A DNA stretch of 64,000 nucleotides from Acanthaster planci (taxonomy: Eukaryota; Echinodermata; Asteroidea; Valvatida; Acanthasteridae). The stretch spans positions 381,684 to 445,683 of the forward strand of contig NW_019091393.1 in the NCBI RefSeq assembly GCF_001949145.1, given 5' to 3'. Both the position numbers and the translations under genes were made by a program. Shown here piece by piece: positions 37,801-49,178 of the stretch; the first letter of the stretch is position 1; every line of letters starts with the position of its first letter. The notes beneath the pieces are model-generated. The model was not told the origin of the DNA, made no database searches, and saw nothing but the letters and a program-made list of their open reading frames with translations.

Positions 37801-40084
37801 AGGTGTAGGTTGATTCAGTGGCATGGAAAATTAGTAAATTGAAAGACAATTTCCCCTTTAACATCATTTTCTTTTCGTTGTAAAACTCTATTTTTGGCAT
37901 CTAAGTTTATTTTTCTGGGTAGCTCAGGGCTTCAGAGAGGGATATTCGAAAAAATATACACTGCGGCAGTCATTACGTAACAACCAGCACAAGTGTGCTG
38001 CAGTCACTGAATGAAACGAGTGGCCGAAAAATCGCTACAGTTAATTTGGTTGCTAATGTTGAGGCTCTAATATGAAAGAGTGATCTGTGTAGAGGAACTT
38101 TAAGCTTGTCAACAGAGGGCGACAGACCCTACCATCGGGCGGAGCTTTTATATACCGCGTGGACCGTGTACGTCCTAACAGAATTTGTCTTTGCTTTTCA
38201 CAGCTACGGCTAGAGCTTAATTTGACAAACGCTCTGTGGGCAATGAAGAGGGCGCCCTGTCAGTTCATTGGGATCCTGGCTGAGCTTTGGCATGTCAAAT
38301 CTGCTCTTGTGTGTCTCACTAACACAGGTGCTCACATTCATCGGAACCAAACCTTGAAATTTCAATGTTCTCAAAGGATAGACCATTAGTGAGACTTTTG
38401 GGGGGCAGCCTGTGACTGCACTCATATTGTTGTGGTCGAGCCAATATGTTACCTTCTGTCCACCTGAGAATTGGTTACCCCATAGTATGCAGTACACTTA
38501 ATGTTCTTTTGAATTGTGCTAGGCATTATTAACACTAATCGCTGTAGAATGTACAGTGCATTGTTGATTTGGGGGTTCAACGAGCAAAAAAGCCGGGCTT
38601 GAGTTCACAAAACACACACAAAACTATACTATCACGGGGTCAGCAGGAGACTTGGCCCATTTCGCTTCCTCACTAAGATGTGTGTCCGACCCCTACTTGT
38701 ATTAAGTTTTAGTTTCCAACAGGGCCCAACACCCCCCAAACGAGCTGCTAAGTCAAGACGATTTCAAGAGTGAGTTCGCATTTAGCCCGCCGTGCCACCA
38801 AATGTCTTCTTTGATGATTGTGAGCCGTCCCCAGGCTCATTGTTGTCTGGTAATCTTTGATGGCTTGGGCCAGACCGGCTCAATGGTCTCCGTAGATGAC
38901 CGTGCCACCGCCAGTCCTGACTAGAGGTCTGATGCTCTACCCAAGCTCCCCGACGGCTACCAGCCACGCCAGAGTCCGGCCTATCTTCGTCTTTAATATC
39001 CGGCATTAAACACCAGGTACGTGTACATTTTCTACTTTGCTATCCAATTTGTGTTCAATTTCCTGAGATATTATTTGAAGTGTATTGGTTCTGCACTTTC
39101 CTCTCTTTTTTTGTAAATATTGAACTCTTTGTTTAGTTCTAATCGCTGACAGATCCTTTAGGTCTGATTTTTTTCTGGCGTGCCCTTGCTGATTTTTATG
39201 AATTCGGCGCATCTTAGAATACCATCGGAATAATCCGGTTTGGTGACGACTTTCCAACTGCGCATGCGGATGTCAAGATTTCTGGTTTCGACGTCACGGG
39301 CCATATTACGCAAGTCTGTGGACGACGGTAAACCTAAATCAGAAACACAAATATCGTTTGCATTTAAGTTTTAGGATTAAAAAAAGACTGGTATTCTAAG
39401 ACATGGCGAATTCCAAAGGCGGTCTTTATGAAACACAAAAGTTTCGTGACGTTTGCCGGCGCCCTTTATCGTGTTTTGCTCGTGTACGATTTTCCTTTTC
39501 CCAGGTGCTATATTCAAATCTCAAGGAGCTCTGGAGTTGTCGGTTTCCTCTTTGCTTTGTCCATGACGAGTTCGAAGCGAAATTTGCCCCATCTTGTGCC
39601 TTAATTAATGGTCACTTTTGTACCAAAAATCAGGACCTAAACACTCTCGGGAAATGTTTAACTGAAGGAAAGCTTCACTTACAGCGTTCAGTTTTGTATC
39701 CTTGATAATGCTCAGCGATAATTATGTATTTTATGCGCAGCGACAACGAAAGAAGTTTCAAGTCGTAGCCATTGAAGAAAAAAAACAGTTCAAATGGTTC
39801 CAATAAAAGTTTAATTTAGGTCCAAGTCTTTGCAAAAGGGGCTTCTAGCTTGGCAGATTGAGACCCGTAGCAATCGTGTGCACCACTAACGCGCAGCTTG
39901 CAAGCTCAAAACTTACAGTAGTATCACAGTGACGCATCATTTTTCAATGTTCGTCCGCATCGACGTAATCATTCCCCCCGCTGTACGTCAGCAGGGTAAA
40001 TCATACCCTACGTCAGTGAGTCATTATCGTAGCTAAAAGCAACATCTCGTCCCAAAAATAGGTAAAACTGTCTTCAGGTTTTGT

Positions 40085-40300
40085 ATGTCGGGTTGTAATC
40101 ACCACGGCGCCCCCCGTGAAAAGGGCGGGTCCCCGACGGGCAGCGTCGGCCGTCGGCAGCGACGTGTACGCCTCGCAAACCAGACCAAAGTTCGCGCCGC
40201 CGCATGTACCTGTCAGGCCCGATTTGGACCCTCGATGAGCAGACGAGAGCTCCACGCCTGCCCGGCGCAGACATTGGGGGGCCCCCGTGCATTAGCACCT
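40085..40300. other. CpG-rich block without recognised gene
   Basis: About 200 bp are strikingly richer in G+C and CpG than the flanks. Open frames exist on both strands (for example 40255-40013 minus), but none has a motif I recognise. It could be a CpG-rich regulatory element or an unidentified exon. Confidence 0.25.
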
Positions 40301-43198
40301 CGGTTCAGTCCCGGTCAGCGAAGTACAACATTTGCCTATCTCTTACATGTTTACCGGGAGATGAAATGTCGATATCTGGGGAAATTAGGTTAGCGGAAAA
40401 TTCCAGCTATCGGTGTTGGCTTTCCTTGTGTGTATTTGAGATGTATTGTCATATAAGGTTGGCGGGTGACACGCAATAACCCCAGATCCATGACGGCAGC
40501 TGTCACCGAACTCGAAAACAAACCTCCTAAAAAATTATAAAAGTTGAGAAGTTGATGGAATTATGGGCTACAGGCACGATGCGACAAAAAAGATTCATGG
40601 CTCAAATTTTTACCGGCAATTTTTATTATGACGAACATATGACAAAAAGTTGCTTCATTTGTTGCTTGACTTGCTCGGCGAATTTTTACCAACATTAGAA
40701 TGAAAATTGCTTTAGTCTGGGTCGTTGACTTTGTTGTTCAAAATCTAGAAGAAAACCTGCCGTTTTTGGAGTGCATAAATAAGAGAACATTCTCCGAAAG
40801 TGGCTCGAACCTTACTACAGAGGCTCATGATTTTATGTGTTTTTGCCCCTAAGCAAGGTACTTTGCTCCATGGAAATACCACTGTCCATTGTTGTCAAGG
40901 GGAATTTTTATCGTAGTAAAGAGACTAAATGGTCACCTCCTCTCGGGTGATGAGAGACGCACATTACGGTCAGAGAAACTAGCTAAGTCTTTCAGGAAAT
41001 TTATGACATATTGAATGTCTTTTCAGGACCACCGTAATCTCTTCATTAGATATCATCCACGGATTGGAAAACGAGGAAAGTGTCTCCTGAAATCAAGAGA
41101 AATCTGTCAAAGCCCACACGAAACCAAACTGAAAAAAATTACTTTTGTGGTATGCGGACTCTTGGCTTGGCGCATATGCACCGTGTTTGATTCACAGCAA
41201 AATCACCCAAATTCGAATGATTATTTCTTATTGGCAGTCACAAGCGCCTTGGGAGAGTATATTTGTTTTCTTGGCCGGGGTGCACTTTTCGCGTCTGCGA
41301 GAGGCCAGGTCACTTCACGCCTGAGGTGTCAACGCTCTCTAGGAGCTGTACTTTGGTTCACCTGCCGCCGAGGTATGCCCACCCCCTATCCCCGCTGCCA
41401 TTCCTGGCGGGCCTGTCCGGGACAGTCGATCGCCGCTCAAATTGGGCCATTTGTAACCCAAGAACGTTAGTATTTCATTTCCGAGCGCCGCACCGGCGGC
41501 ACGGCTCGCTCTCTGCCATTGCCCCACGGGTAACTTGGGCCTCGGTGTAGCCGGGGCCTTGCCGTATGGTGCGCTGCGCATCAGTCCTGGCATTTTCAAA
41601 GCTGGTCACCACGCTGGCGCGGTATTTGATAGCAGACAAAGAACGCTGTTCACCCCCATGCTCGGAGGGTGTCAGAAGCCAGTAAGCACACGTGAAACCA
41701 TTTCGGAATGATGGCGTTTGGGCGGTCGGGTTTCGGTCGCTCCTGACGGGAGCGGAACCGACCAGGTGGTGTAATATGTCCATCATAATTTGTAGGGATG
41801 TGGAGTGAAATACATCCCCGCTGTAACGTCCTCGGGGCGTTACACCGTGATTCGACACTCCAAATCAGCCATTCTGATTTCCTCCAATCCTCTTACCCAT
41901 AATGCCTTCTTTTGGAATTTGAAGTGGATCTAGCTCAGGGAAGGAGACTTTCACCGCCCAAATTGTAAACTCGTCCCCACTGTAAACAAAAATATGTTTT
42001 ATCGTGACCAAATGGCCTGCGTTCACTAGAATTCGACAACGGTTCTTTGACATTTTGGAATATCGTATTTTTTTTCGAATCTAGTGATTACCGACAACAA
42101 AAAAAATTCAACGATTTCTATTATATTTTTGAGTTCCGACGATTGCAAGTGCAGATTCAGTGGTATTCCTCTCCATAATGCAAAGACCAGAGACAAGCAT
42201 CGACGAAGTGTTACGATTGGCCCTTATTCGCACATGCGCAGTAGTAGTTCTTAATTTATTTTAGTAGTTTGTAAACCTTTAAGTACGGCCCCTGTGTACA
42301 AAAGTTTATCCAATCAAATTATAATGATTTGTCTTTGAAATGCTGACATATACAAGTGCTCGTTCACTTGTCAATATGGGCGGGAAACTTTAACATTTTG
42401 GCAAAAAAGATTCTTTGAAGTTTGCGCGTCATCTTGGCCCGAACGAGCACATTTATCACCCAAAAGGGACGTCGTTCCTTGGTAACGAGGCACCCCCTCC
42501 TCTTTATGTGCCAAGCCCCAAAAAAAGACTCGTGGTCAGTGCAAATACCAAGAATGGACTTACAATGGCGCCTCTACGGAAAATGAAATTCAAAGTACTC
42601 GTGGACAAGTTAGTAATCTAATGTAAATGCATTACCTTTAATTGGTCAGCAAGACATAAACAAGACACAAAGTACTGTGTTATTGTCTAAAGACACAAGA
42701 TTTCATTCTGTTAAAGTCACATTATGAATAAAGCAGTTCCAACTATTCTATTATTTCGATCGAGCTTGTTGCAGATCATTACTTGCTTCCGTTTTCCATC
42801 TTCTTGATAAATCTCTAGCTCGCTGGCCTCAAAAGACACAAGGAGTGATAATGGAAGCAGTTTTTATTTCCAATAGAAAAGGAAGATGCTAACAGTCAGA
42901 AGTCCAGTGTACTCCATCCAGTGTGGTTTGACCGAATCAAGGCTGGAGTATGGAACCATGGCAAATGGTTTGAACATGCCTGGCTGGTTCATTGCATGTG
43001 CTTCACAATAGCACCAAGTCCCGCTTCGCCGACACTGAGGATTTTAAGCCAAATCTTTGTCCGTTTCTGACATCTCGGGTTTGTTTCCCTCGATTCCAGA
43101 ATCAGTTTTGAATATTGGTTAATTAATGGAACCAAATAGGCACTACAAAGTGTGGCCACGCAGTACCTCCTGTGAAAACTACGGCTTGTGGAGCTAGA

Positions 43199-43322
43199 CT
43201 AAGGCCGTGTCCGAAACGGGCTTCCAGAGCTACGGCTAGGTCTATTGTCTACGCGTCTCCACGCATTTCCAGTGGAGTGATATGGACCTAGCTCTAGACA
43301 AGAGATTCGGATGCAGACTGAG
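43199..43322 (-). mobile_element. MITE-A copy 3 (inverted orientation)
   Basis: It starts CTAAGGCCGTGTCCGAAACG and ends with GATTCGGATGCAGACTGAG, so it is the reverse orientation of the 19700 copy. The inner CCAGAGCTACGGCTAGGTCT and GACCTAGCTCTAGACAA blocks are well preserved. It is the best-preserved relative of copy 1 and lies 260 bp past the DMRT2 stop codon. Confidence 0.85.
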
Positions 43323-43584
43323 TCTCATCTTAGGAGATTAACTTAATCAAATTGTAGCCTGAAGGCAAGGCTTTAGATCCTGTGGGGTGCGATATTTACC
43401 ATCTCCTATCAATTTTGTTTTATAAACATAAAGTGGCCAGAGGCCACAGTACTACAAAAAAGAAAGTTCATGCAAAAGTTGCCGTTGGTTTGCTGCCAGT
43501 TAAAGCGAGAGGGCTTCACAACATGACTAGGTCCATCACTTAGTTTAATTTTCAGGATTGTCGCACTCAGACTTTCCATTTTTT

Positions 43585-46500
43585 TCATGATTTACCCATG
43601 ATGGAGTCAACAGAGAACGATAATCGTTTTGTTGACACAGTTTTCGCAAAGCGTTTGGTGAGGCTGGCGTTTCGGCAGATTTCTTGGGCGTTGGAATCGT
43701 CAAGCCTGTCTCTTTTCCGATCACCCGCAGGGGCTAGATCTGCACTGAGATCTTGCGAGTAATCGTTTTCGCTCTCGACACTGCCAAGCCGGGATCGAGA
43801 ATCGGAGGCCCAGTTCTCCGCTCTGCGCACGGAACTGAAGGCCGACACTGAACCCTCTCCTCGAATCCGGTTAATTGAAAACTTCTGGATCGGCTTGTTA
43901 ACTGGCAAGATACTTCCCCATTCGAAGTGTGCACTGTTAGTTCTACCATCGTCCTCTTCATATATCTTACTCCCTGGAGGCGACAGGTTCCATGGTAAGC
44001 TAGGAGTGGTCTCAAGATTCACCCCTGTGCTTAAAAGTGGGTGTGCCGTGGGACCGCAGGTCGGTGTCGCTGCGTAGGCCGTAACGAGTTTCTCTATGGC
44101 CAGGCGGAGGTTGCCCGCGCTGCCTCTTAGCGCGGCGTCCAAGGCCGTCGTGCTATAGCTAGGGAAGAGGCGCCGGAGAAACCCGGCAGTGTGGTCCGGT
44201 GGTTCCCGCACCGCGTCGATGCCGCCCGGAGTCCGATGATGGGGGTGGTATTGGCGGTTCACGGAGCTAGGGAGCCTGGAGAGACTGGCCTGAGCCGCGT
44301 ACATCAGGCTCCACTGGCATTCTCTCTGCAGCATGGTCGTTTCCAAGTCCTTGTCGGCGAAGGCGCGTCGCTTCCTCATTCGCTCACTGACAGAGGGAGG
44401 CAGGAAGATGACCGGCCGGGCAGAGACGCTGGTGCTTGGTGCGGTCGTGCGACTACCCTTACTACGGCAACCTACAGGAGAAATTATGCCGTTCAATTGT
44501 ATTTTAGTCCTTCCTAATTCCCTTTTCCTTCTCTTAAAACATTCTGAACAATCACTGTGAACGTAAGTGATATAAAAAAATGTATCCCTGGTGTGAAAAA
44601 GTGTCCTCAAAATTATCATCACCATAAACGAAAAATGGTTAAAAATAGTCCATAATTTAACAGCGTTTTAGATGTCCAAAACAGAATAATTCACGTGAAG
44701 GCATTTGTTATTGAAACGTCCACAGAAGTATAAAAGTGATTTGACAAAAATGTAGTGTGGCTCGGACGTACCATGAAGCTTTTTCAGATGTATTTCTTAT
44801 ACATAGTTTTACTATGAAATCTGCTGAATATTAGAGGCTGTATCCTCCAGAGTGTTATGAGCGCGGTATCTTAATCCTTTAGTCCGTCTGTCTATCGTCT
44901 CTGAAAACAACAGGCCCACTCAATCTTATACTCTGTATTATTGAGTGAATACCGTCTCTTAATTGCATGGGGATGATGATAAATTACTCTGCCCATTTTA
45001 CTGTTGCTTGGCACAAGCATCGAGGGGAGAATGATGCTATGGACCACCACCCCACCCCCGTCCAAAAACTGGGGATCCCCCTACCCACGGGATGTACGCC
45101 CCTGGCTTATTTCAGTGTAAAGTGCCGCCAAATTTCTGTACAACTATAGCCTAGTCCGATGGCACCGCACTCACACGCACATTATTCAGTTTGACGCGCG
45201 CGTGCAAATTGGCAAATAACGACACCCTGTTAACCAAAGAAGCATCTAACGCGCGCGTACCACCTGTCCACGAGCGTTGTGCCACCGCAGTAATGGCTTC
45301 TGATTCTGGTTGTTGGATTATACTATACACAAAACAAACTTCATTTGGGAAATTTCTTGGAATCGATTTCCCACAGATCGAAACGCCAACACGTTTTCGG
45401 TGAGTGTAGCGTTATGCGGCTAAAGGACACCGTGTATACTTTGAGATTTTTTTTCAAGATCCAATATAACCACAAGTTATATAAAGTTGCGGAACGAATC
45501 AGCGTGAATGACAAATCCAGAAAGCATGCCAAGAGGCTAGGTCCGCTGTAAAACATCACGAAGCTACTTCGCAAGCGGTGTCAAACAAGGGCTTGGGGCA
45601 AACAAAAACAGCCAAGGAGAGCAGATCGGTTGTCATGATGTCAGGGTTTCGAGAAAAAAAAGTACGAGTGGAACCAAACGATGGCGAGGCCCGTCACGTT
45701 GGCCCCGGGGTGACGCACGGCGTTGAGACCGGTGGGTGTCCGGCTCGAAACGCGGTGAGCGACGGCGACGCGGGGAGTCTGTCCCGGGGAAGAGCTGTGT
45801 TCTAATCGAGAAAGTAAACAGTGCTTGGGGCTTCTGTGAAATCAACACCACCCTGCATAGGGGAAGATACTGAACGGAGACCACGCACTGACGCGATCCA
45901 GGCTGATTGGTTCTGATCCCTTCCATTGTCAGCTTAAAACATTTTGAATGATTTTGATACGAATGAAACCATGAAAAATGTAAACGAAATTGTATCGGAT
46001 TTCACCTTGTCATCACTCTGAAGGACTCTTTGCGTGCCTGATTCTTTCTGGATATTTCTGTAAATCATTCCATCATATGCTCGGGTTGCGCAGCGGAATT
46101 CTTCGATTTGAAAACAGAGAATCACTCCGGAAGAACTTCCAGGCCTACTTCAAATGTAAACATTGTACCAGGGTGGCATCAGTATTTTTCGCCATCAAGC
46201 AATTAAAAATGAACGCATGCGCATTCGTATCGACAGCCGGTGACAGAAAATCACGTCATCGAGGTCAGTAGTGAAAAAGTAATAAATTTATAAAGTGAGC
46301 TTCTTTCAAAGATTAAAGAGCTAGACTCATTAATGATGTAACTGGTATCTTGGAGCAAGTGGCCTCCCACAATCTCTACGTGCAAAAGTGGCGCCTTGCT
46401 AGTGGGATACGGTGGCTGAAAAGTGCCACATCAACTTTACGAACAACGCAGCTGCTTTCAAACGGATTTTACCGATGTGAAAATGAACGAAAGCTCTCCA

Positions 46501-48196
46501 AAATTACGATATGTGTGGCCAGTGGGTTATCCCCATCCAAATGAATGTCAATTGAAACAGAAATTATAAAGGAGTAAATATTTTGGAATACGGAATACAC
46601 AGACTTGGTTTTGTTTCTTGAATACTGTTTCTACAAAAGTGGTTATATGGAAGAAGATGCATTCATTTATTAATTTTTTAGCAAAAAGGGACACGCGCAC
46701 AGCAACAAAGTTGCAACAGCAAACTACGTGTATTATTGGTTATGTTAACCCGCGGAGTAGCACTATACAAATGCTAAACCCAAAAGTGGCCCAAGAGTAA
46801 AACCAAAATTAGCAAGACAGTCCGAACAGTAGGTATTATGAAAATAACACTGCACTGACACAGAAAACACATCTCTTCAATTGGCTTATCACGACGTACA
46901 GTGAACGTCCACACAACCATAAAGACTCCCCCAACCCATCCATAACCATAAAGCCGTATGCAATAAACAATGGTGACGTAAGTCTTCCATTTAGGAGAAG
47001 ATAACTTGTCTGTCTGTCTGTCTGTCTGCAGAAGACTGACAAGTGTCTTGCAAGAATGGCCAGTTACCTTCTGCTTTACTATATCTCCGTGTCCAGGTTT
47101 TGCTTTCTGTGAGAAAGGTTTTCTTTTCGGTGAACTCTGCACATCAAAAACGTGTCGATTGGAATCTTTTGTTCTTGACATTGAAAAATGACGAGATCAA
47201 ATCTCTTCTCACCGAAACTGTGAAGAACGGCCACAAAAATTACCATTCTTGTTTTATGGAGAAACGCTATGAAATAAAACCAAAAACTTAAACCAAATTT
47301 CGCCTGAACGGCATTGCAACATTTTGCCAACGTCACTCTGTAACATTTGTCACCACCTTGAGGCGGATGTGTTTTCTGTCAAAGCATGTATAGAAGATAT
47401 TAATGTAGTTTCCTCTTTGTCTCGAAAACTGCGTAATTGAGCATCCGATAAGCAAAGATCTAAACCCTCTTTCGTTTCTTCATTTTCCCTGTCGGCTTAG
47501 GTCAAATCCGATGAAAAGGCTTGAAACTTATTACAAAAAAGGAGTTAAAGGAAGAATTTTTAGTTTCAAAATCCTCTAGCAAAAATCAGATGGCTCTGCA
47601 AACTCTGTCTGAAGTGATAGACATGAACATAAACTTGTGAAATGTTAAGGGACTTAGTAAATTTGACGCTTACCCTCTAAAATGTCTTTGGAGACGGATG
47701 TTGCCCTGTGTCCCTGTCCTCTAGATGAATGTATCTTACGACTCCCGCCCGACGTGTTAACCCCCTTCCCTGCTCCGCACACCGACTTCCTTGTGGGAGC
47801 GACGACTCCGTTGCCGGCAGCCTCTTTACCGGGCGCGACCGGCGCGTCCTCGGCCGTCGCCTGGTGCCGTCGCAGGGCCACCTGGGCCGCCATGACCCGC
47901 TGCCGCTCCACCACCAGCTGGCAGTTGGTGCACTGGCAGTCCCGCCAGCGGCAGTAGCGCTTGTGACCCTTCAGGCAGGACACCACGCCGTGGTTGCGGC
48001 ACCGGGCGCACTTCGGGGTGCGGAGCACCTTTCTTGTGGTCGGGGGCCGGGAAGGGGGGTCCATCTTGCCGGCTTTGAGCCGTGGTCCGGACCTAGAGTC
48101 GGCCTCGGCGGAAGTCGGAGATGGAGACGAGATGCCCAGGTGTGATTCGTCTTGATGCACGTGCAATGTTAAATTTGGGACCATATAGTTATCCAT
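43585..48196 (-). CDS. DMRT2: DMRT2-like DM-domain transcription factor, two coding exons
   Basis: Coding exons are 48196-47674 and 44471-43585 on the minus strand. They are joined across a 3.2-kb GT-AG intron with phase 1 on both sides, giving 469 aa. The product should be a nuclear DNA-binding regulator of the doublesex/mab-3 family. The DM domain occupies about residues 58-104; its zinc ligands C63, C66, H78, C82 and H69, C87, C89, C92 have the exact DM spacing. [11 protein letters not shown] follows. Assignment to DMRT2, not DMRTA/DMRT3, rests on [13 protein letters not shown], on DILEG at the exon junction and on [16 protein letters not shown] (203-218), a DMRT2 hallmark. A DMA-like segment follows at about 268-304 and an eh1-like motif at 460-466. 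The ATG sits 2 bp after an acceptor-like TTTTACTCGCAG, so a 5' exon upstream is likely and may add N-terminal residues. Confidence 0.9.
43597..43617 (-). other. eh1-like motif of the DMRT2 protein
   Basis: Residues 460-466 read FSVDSIM, three residues before the C-terminus. The pattern matches the engrailed-homology-1 consensus (F-S-x-x-x-I-L/M), which recruits Groucho/TLE corepressors. The motif is seen directly; the repressor role is inferred from other transcription factors. Confidence 0.55.
44083..44193 (-). other. DMA-like segment of the DMRT2 protein
   Basis: Residues 268-304 contain [18 protein letters not shown] followed by [11 protein letters not shown]. The L-x-x-x-FP-x-Y start, the L-x-x-x-L middle and the (D/N)-(V/L)-x-x-AIE-x-L end are the signature of the DMA (CUE-like) domain of DMRTA and DMRT3 proteins. 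Confidence 0.65.
47007..47028. repeat. (TGTC)n microsatellite
   Basis: About five and a half TGTC units in the DMRT2 intron. Confidence 0.95.
47885..48025 (-). other. DM zinc-module DNA-binding domain
   Basis: Residues 58-104. Two intertwined zinc sites, CCHC (63, 66, 78, 82) and HCCC (69, 87, 89, 92), show the same spacing as Doublesex, followed by a basic recognition helix including [10 protein letters not shown]. It is encoded on a GC-rich exon in an otherwise A/T-rich stretch. Confidence 0.97.
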
Positions 48197-48818
48197 TCCT
48201 GCGAGTAAAACAACAAAATCGGAACTTTTACACGGCTGCGACTCGTCAATGCATGTGCGATGTAACAACCAACAATATTCGATCGTTAAATCTCGATGCA
48301 AAATGTTTAAGTTCAATGGAAAAAAAAATTGGGGGGCTTCGAAAGTTTCTGGCTTATTCTCAGACAATTTTCTAAGCTCTTACGACAAACACAATATTGC
48401 CCCTGTTTCTGACCAGAGCTTAGCTTTACGTCTGTGCCATTTTAAAATTTTAAACACTGTATTCGATTCTTCAAAGCAGGTTCAAAAATTCCACTTACAC
48501 AGTCGTGTCGAAAATTCATCTGCAGGGTTTTAACAAACACAAGATTAATTTTTTAGACAATTTTTACAGCTTCAACCGATACTGATTGTTCTGTCATCAT
48601 TATCCTTGATCTATACTCTACCAAGATGAACACGTTCGAAAAAATTGTTTGGAATCAATAATTCCTTACCGTCGACATGAGCCAAATTGAAGATGTTGGT
48701 CTTGTTGCAAAATGAAGAGGGAGCGAAAACAGTGGAAACAGACGCAAACTTCTTCAAATTAATCAATTAACATCTTTGAAAAGTGCCATCGATGAAGAGG
48801 GCCTAGAGAGTCGAGACC

Positions 48819-49178
48819 TCAGATGTGCTGGTTCGGGTTAAACCAGTCATCCGTTGCAGAAGTCCCAATGAGGCGGCTGATAGGTTCGTGGGGCGCGCTG
48901 CCGCTCAGCCAAGTCGGCGGGCCGGCGCTCCGGTGCGAATGACCGCGATGGCGACCGCAACCGCGTTCGCTCCGGCGCGAGGGGTGGACGGGAAAATAGG
49001 CCAGCCCCCAGTGAGAGGAGGCCCAGTAGGATCTGGGGCTGACGTGTGTGTGACTGATGAGTTCTGACGGCCGGCCAGGCGGGCGGGCGGGTTGTTGTAC
49101 TCCTTCGTCAAGCCTAAGCTCCGTGGGTGTACCTGCTGCTAGAACCTCGCTATTCATATCTTCACCAACCTCGTCCAA
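48819..49178 (-). promoter_or_regulatory. CpG-rich block upstream of DMRT2 (promoter or 5' exon candidate)
   Basis: About 350 bp dense in CpG begin 620 bp upstream of the DMRT2 exon. A CCAAT box (minus-strand ATTGG at about 49204) lies just beyond. On the minus strand an open frame begins MDEVGEDMNSEVLAAGTPTE, which is acidic, as the N-terminus of vertebrate DMRT2 also is. No clear donor links it to the acceptor at 48199. Either a promoter/CpG island or the missing first exon would fit; I favour a regulatory plus 5' UTR role. Confidence 0.3.

Larger units (their letters stand above)
28037..43584. other. 15.5-kb gene-poor interval between GPCR and DMRT2
   Basis: No recognisable coding exon is seen. 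The first 0.8 kb is probably GPCR 3' UTR. Annotated inside are MITE-A copies at 29818 and 43199, repeat C with a nested foldback at 33486-34146, and MITE-B at 34689. The stretch 31200-31500 is extremely A/T-rich. A CpG-rich block lies at 40100-40300, and 41260-41560 is moderately GC-rich; neither has a frame I recognise. A GC-box/TATA-like string at 38138-38157 is followed about 50 bp later by a splice-acceptor-like TTTTCACAG, without an identifiable gene. Confidence 0.5.

Noticed and set aside
38138-38210. GC-box/TATA-like string followed by an acceptor-like TTTTCACAG
   Set aside because: It resembles a promoter and splice site, but the following sequence has no recognisable exon. Kept only as a remark.
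38782-39257. Adjacent minus-strand open frames (74 and 83 codons)
   Set aside because: Considered as a retroelement fragment, but no reverse transcriptase, integrase or transposase motif could be identified.
47729-48145. 138-codon plus-strand frame opposite the DM exon
   Set aside because: Antisense shadow of the DMRT2 exon, long only because the exon is GC-rich.
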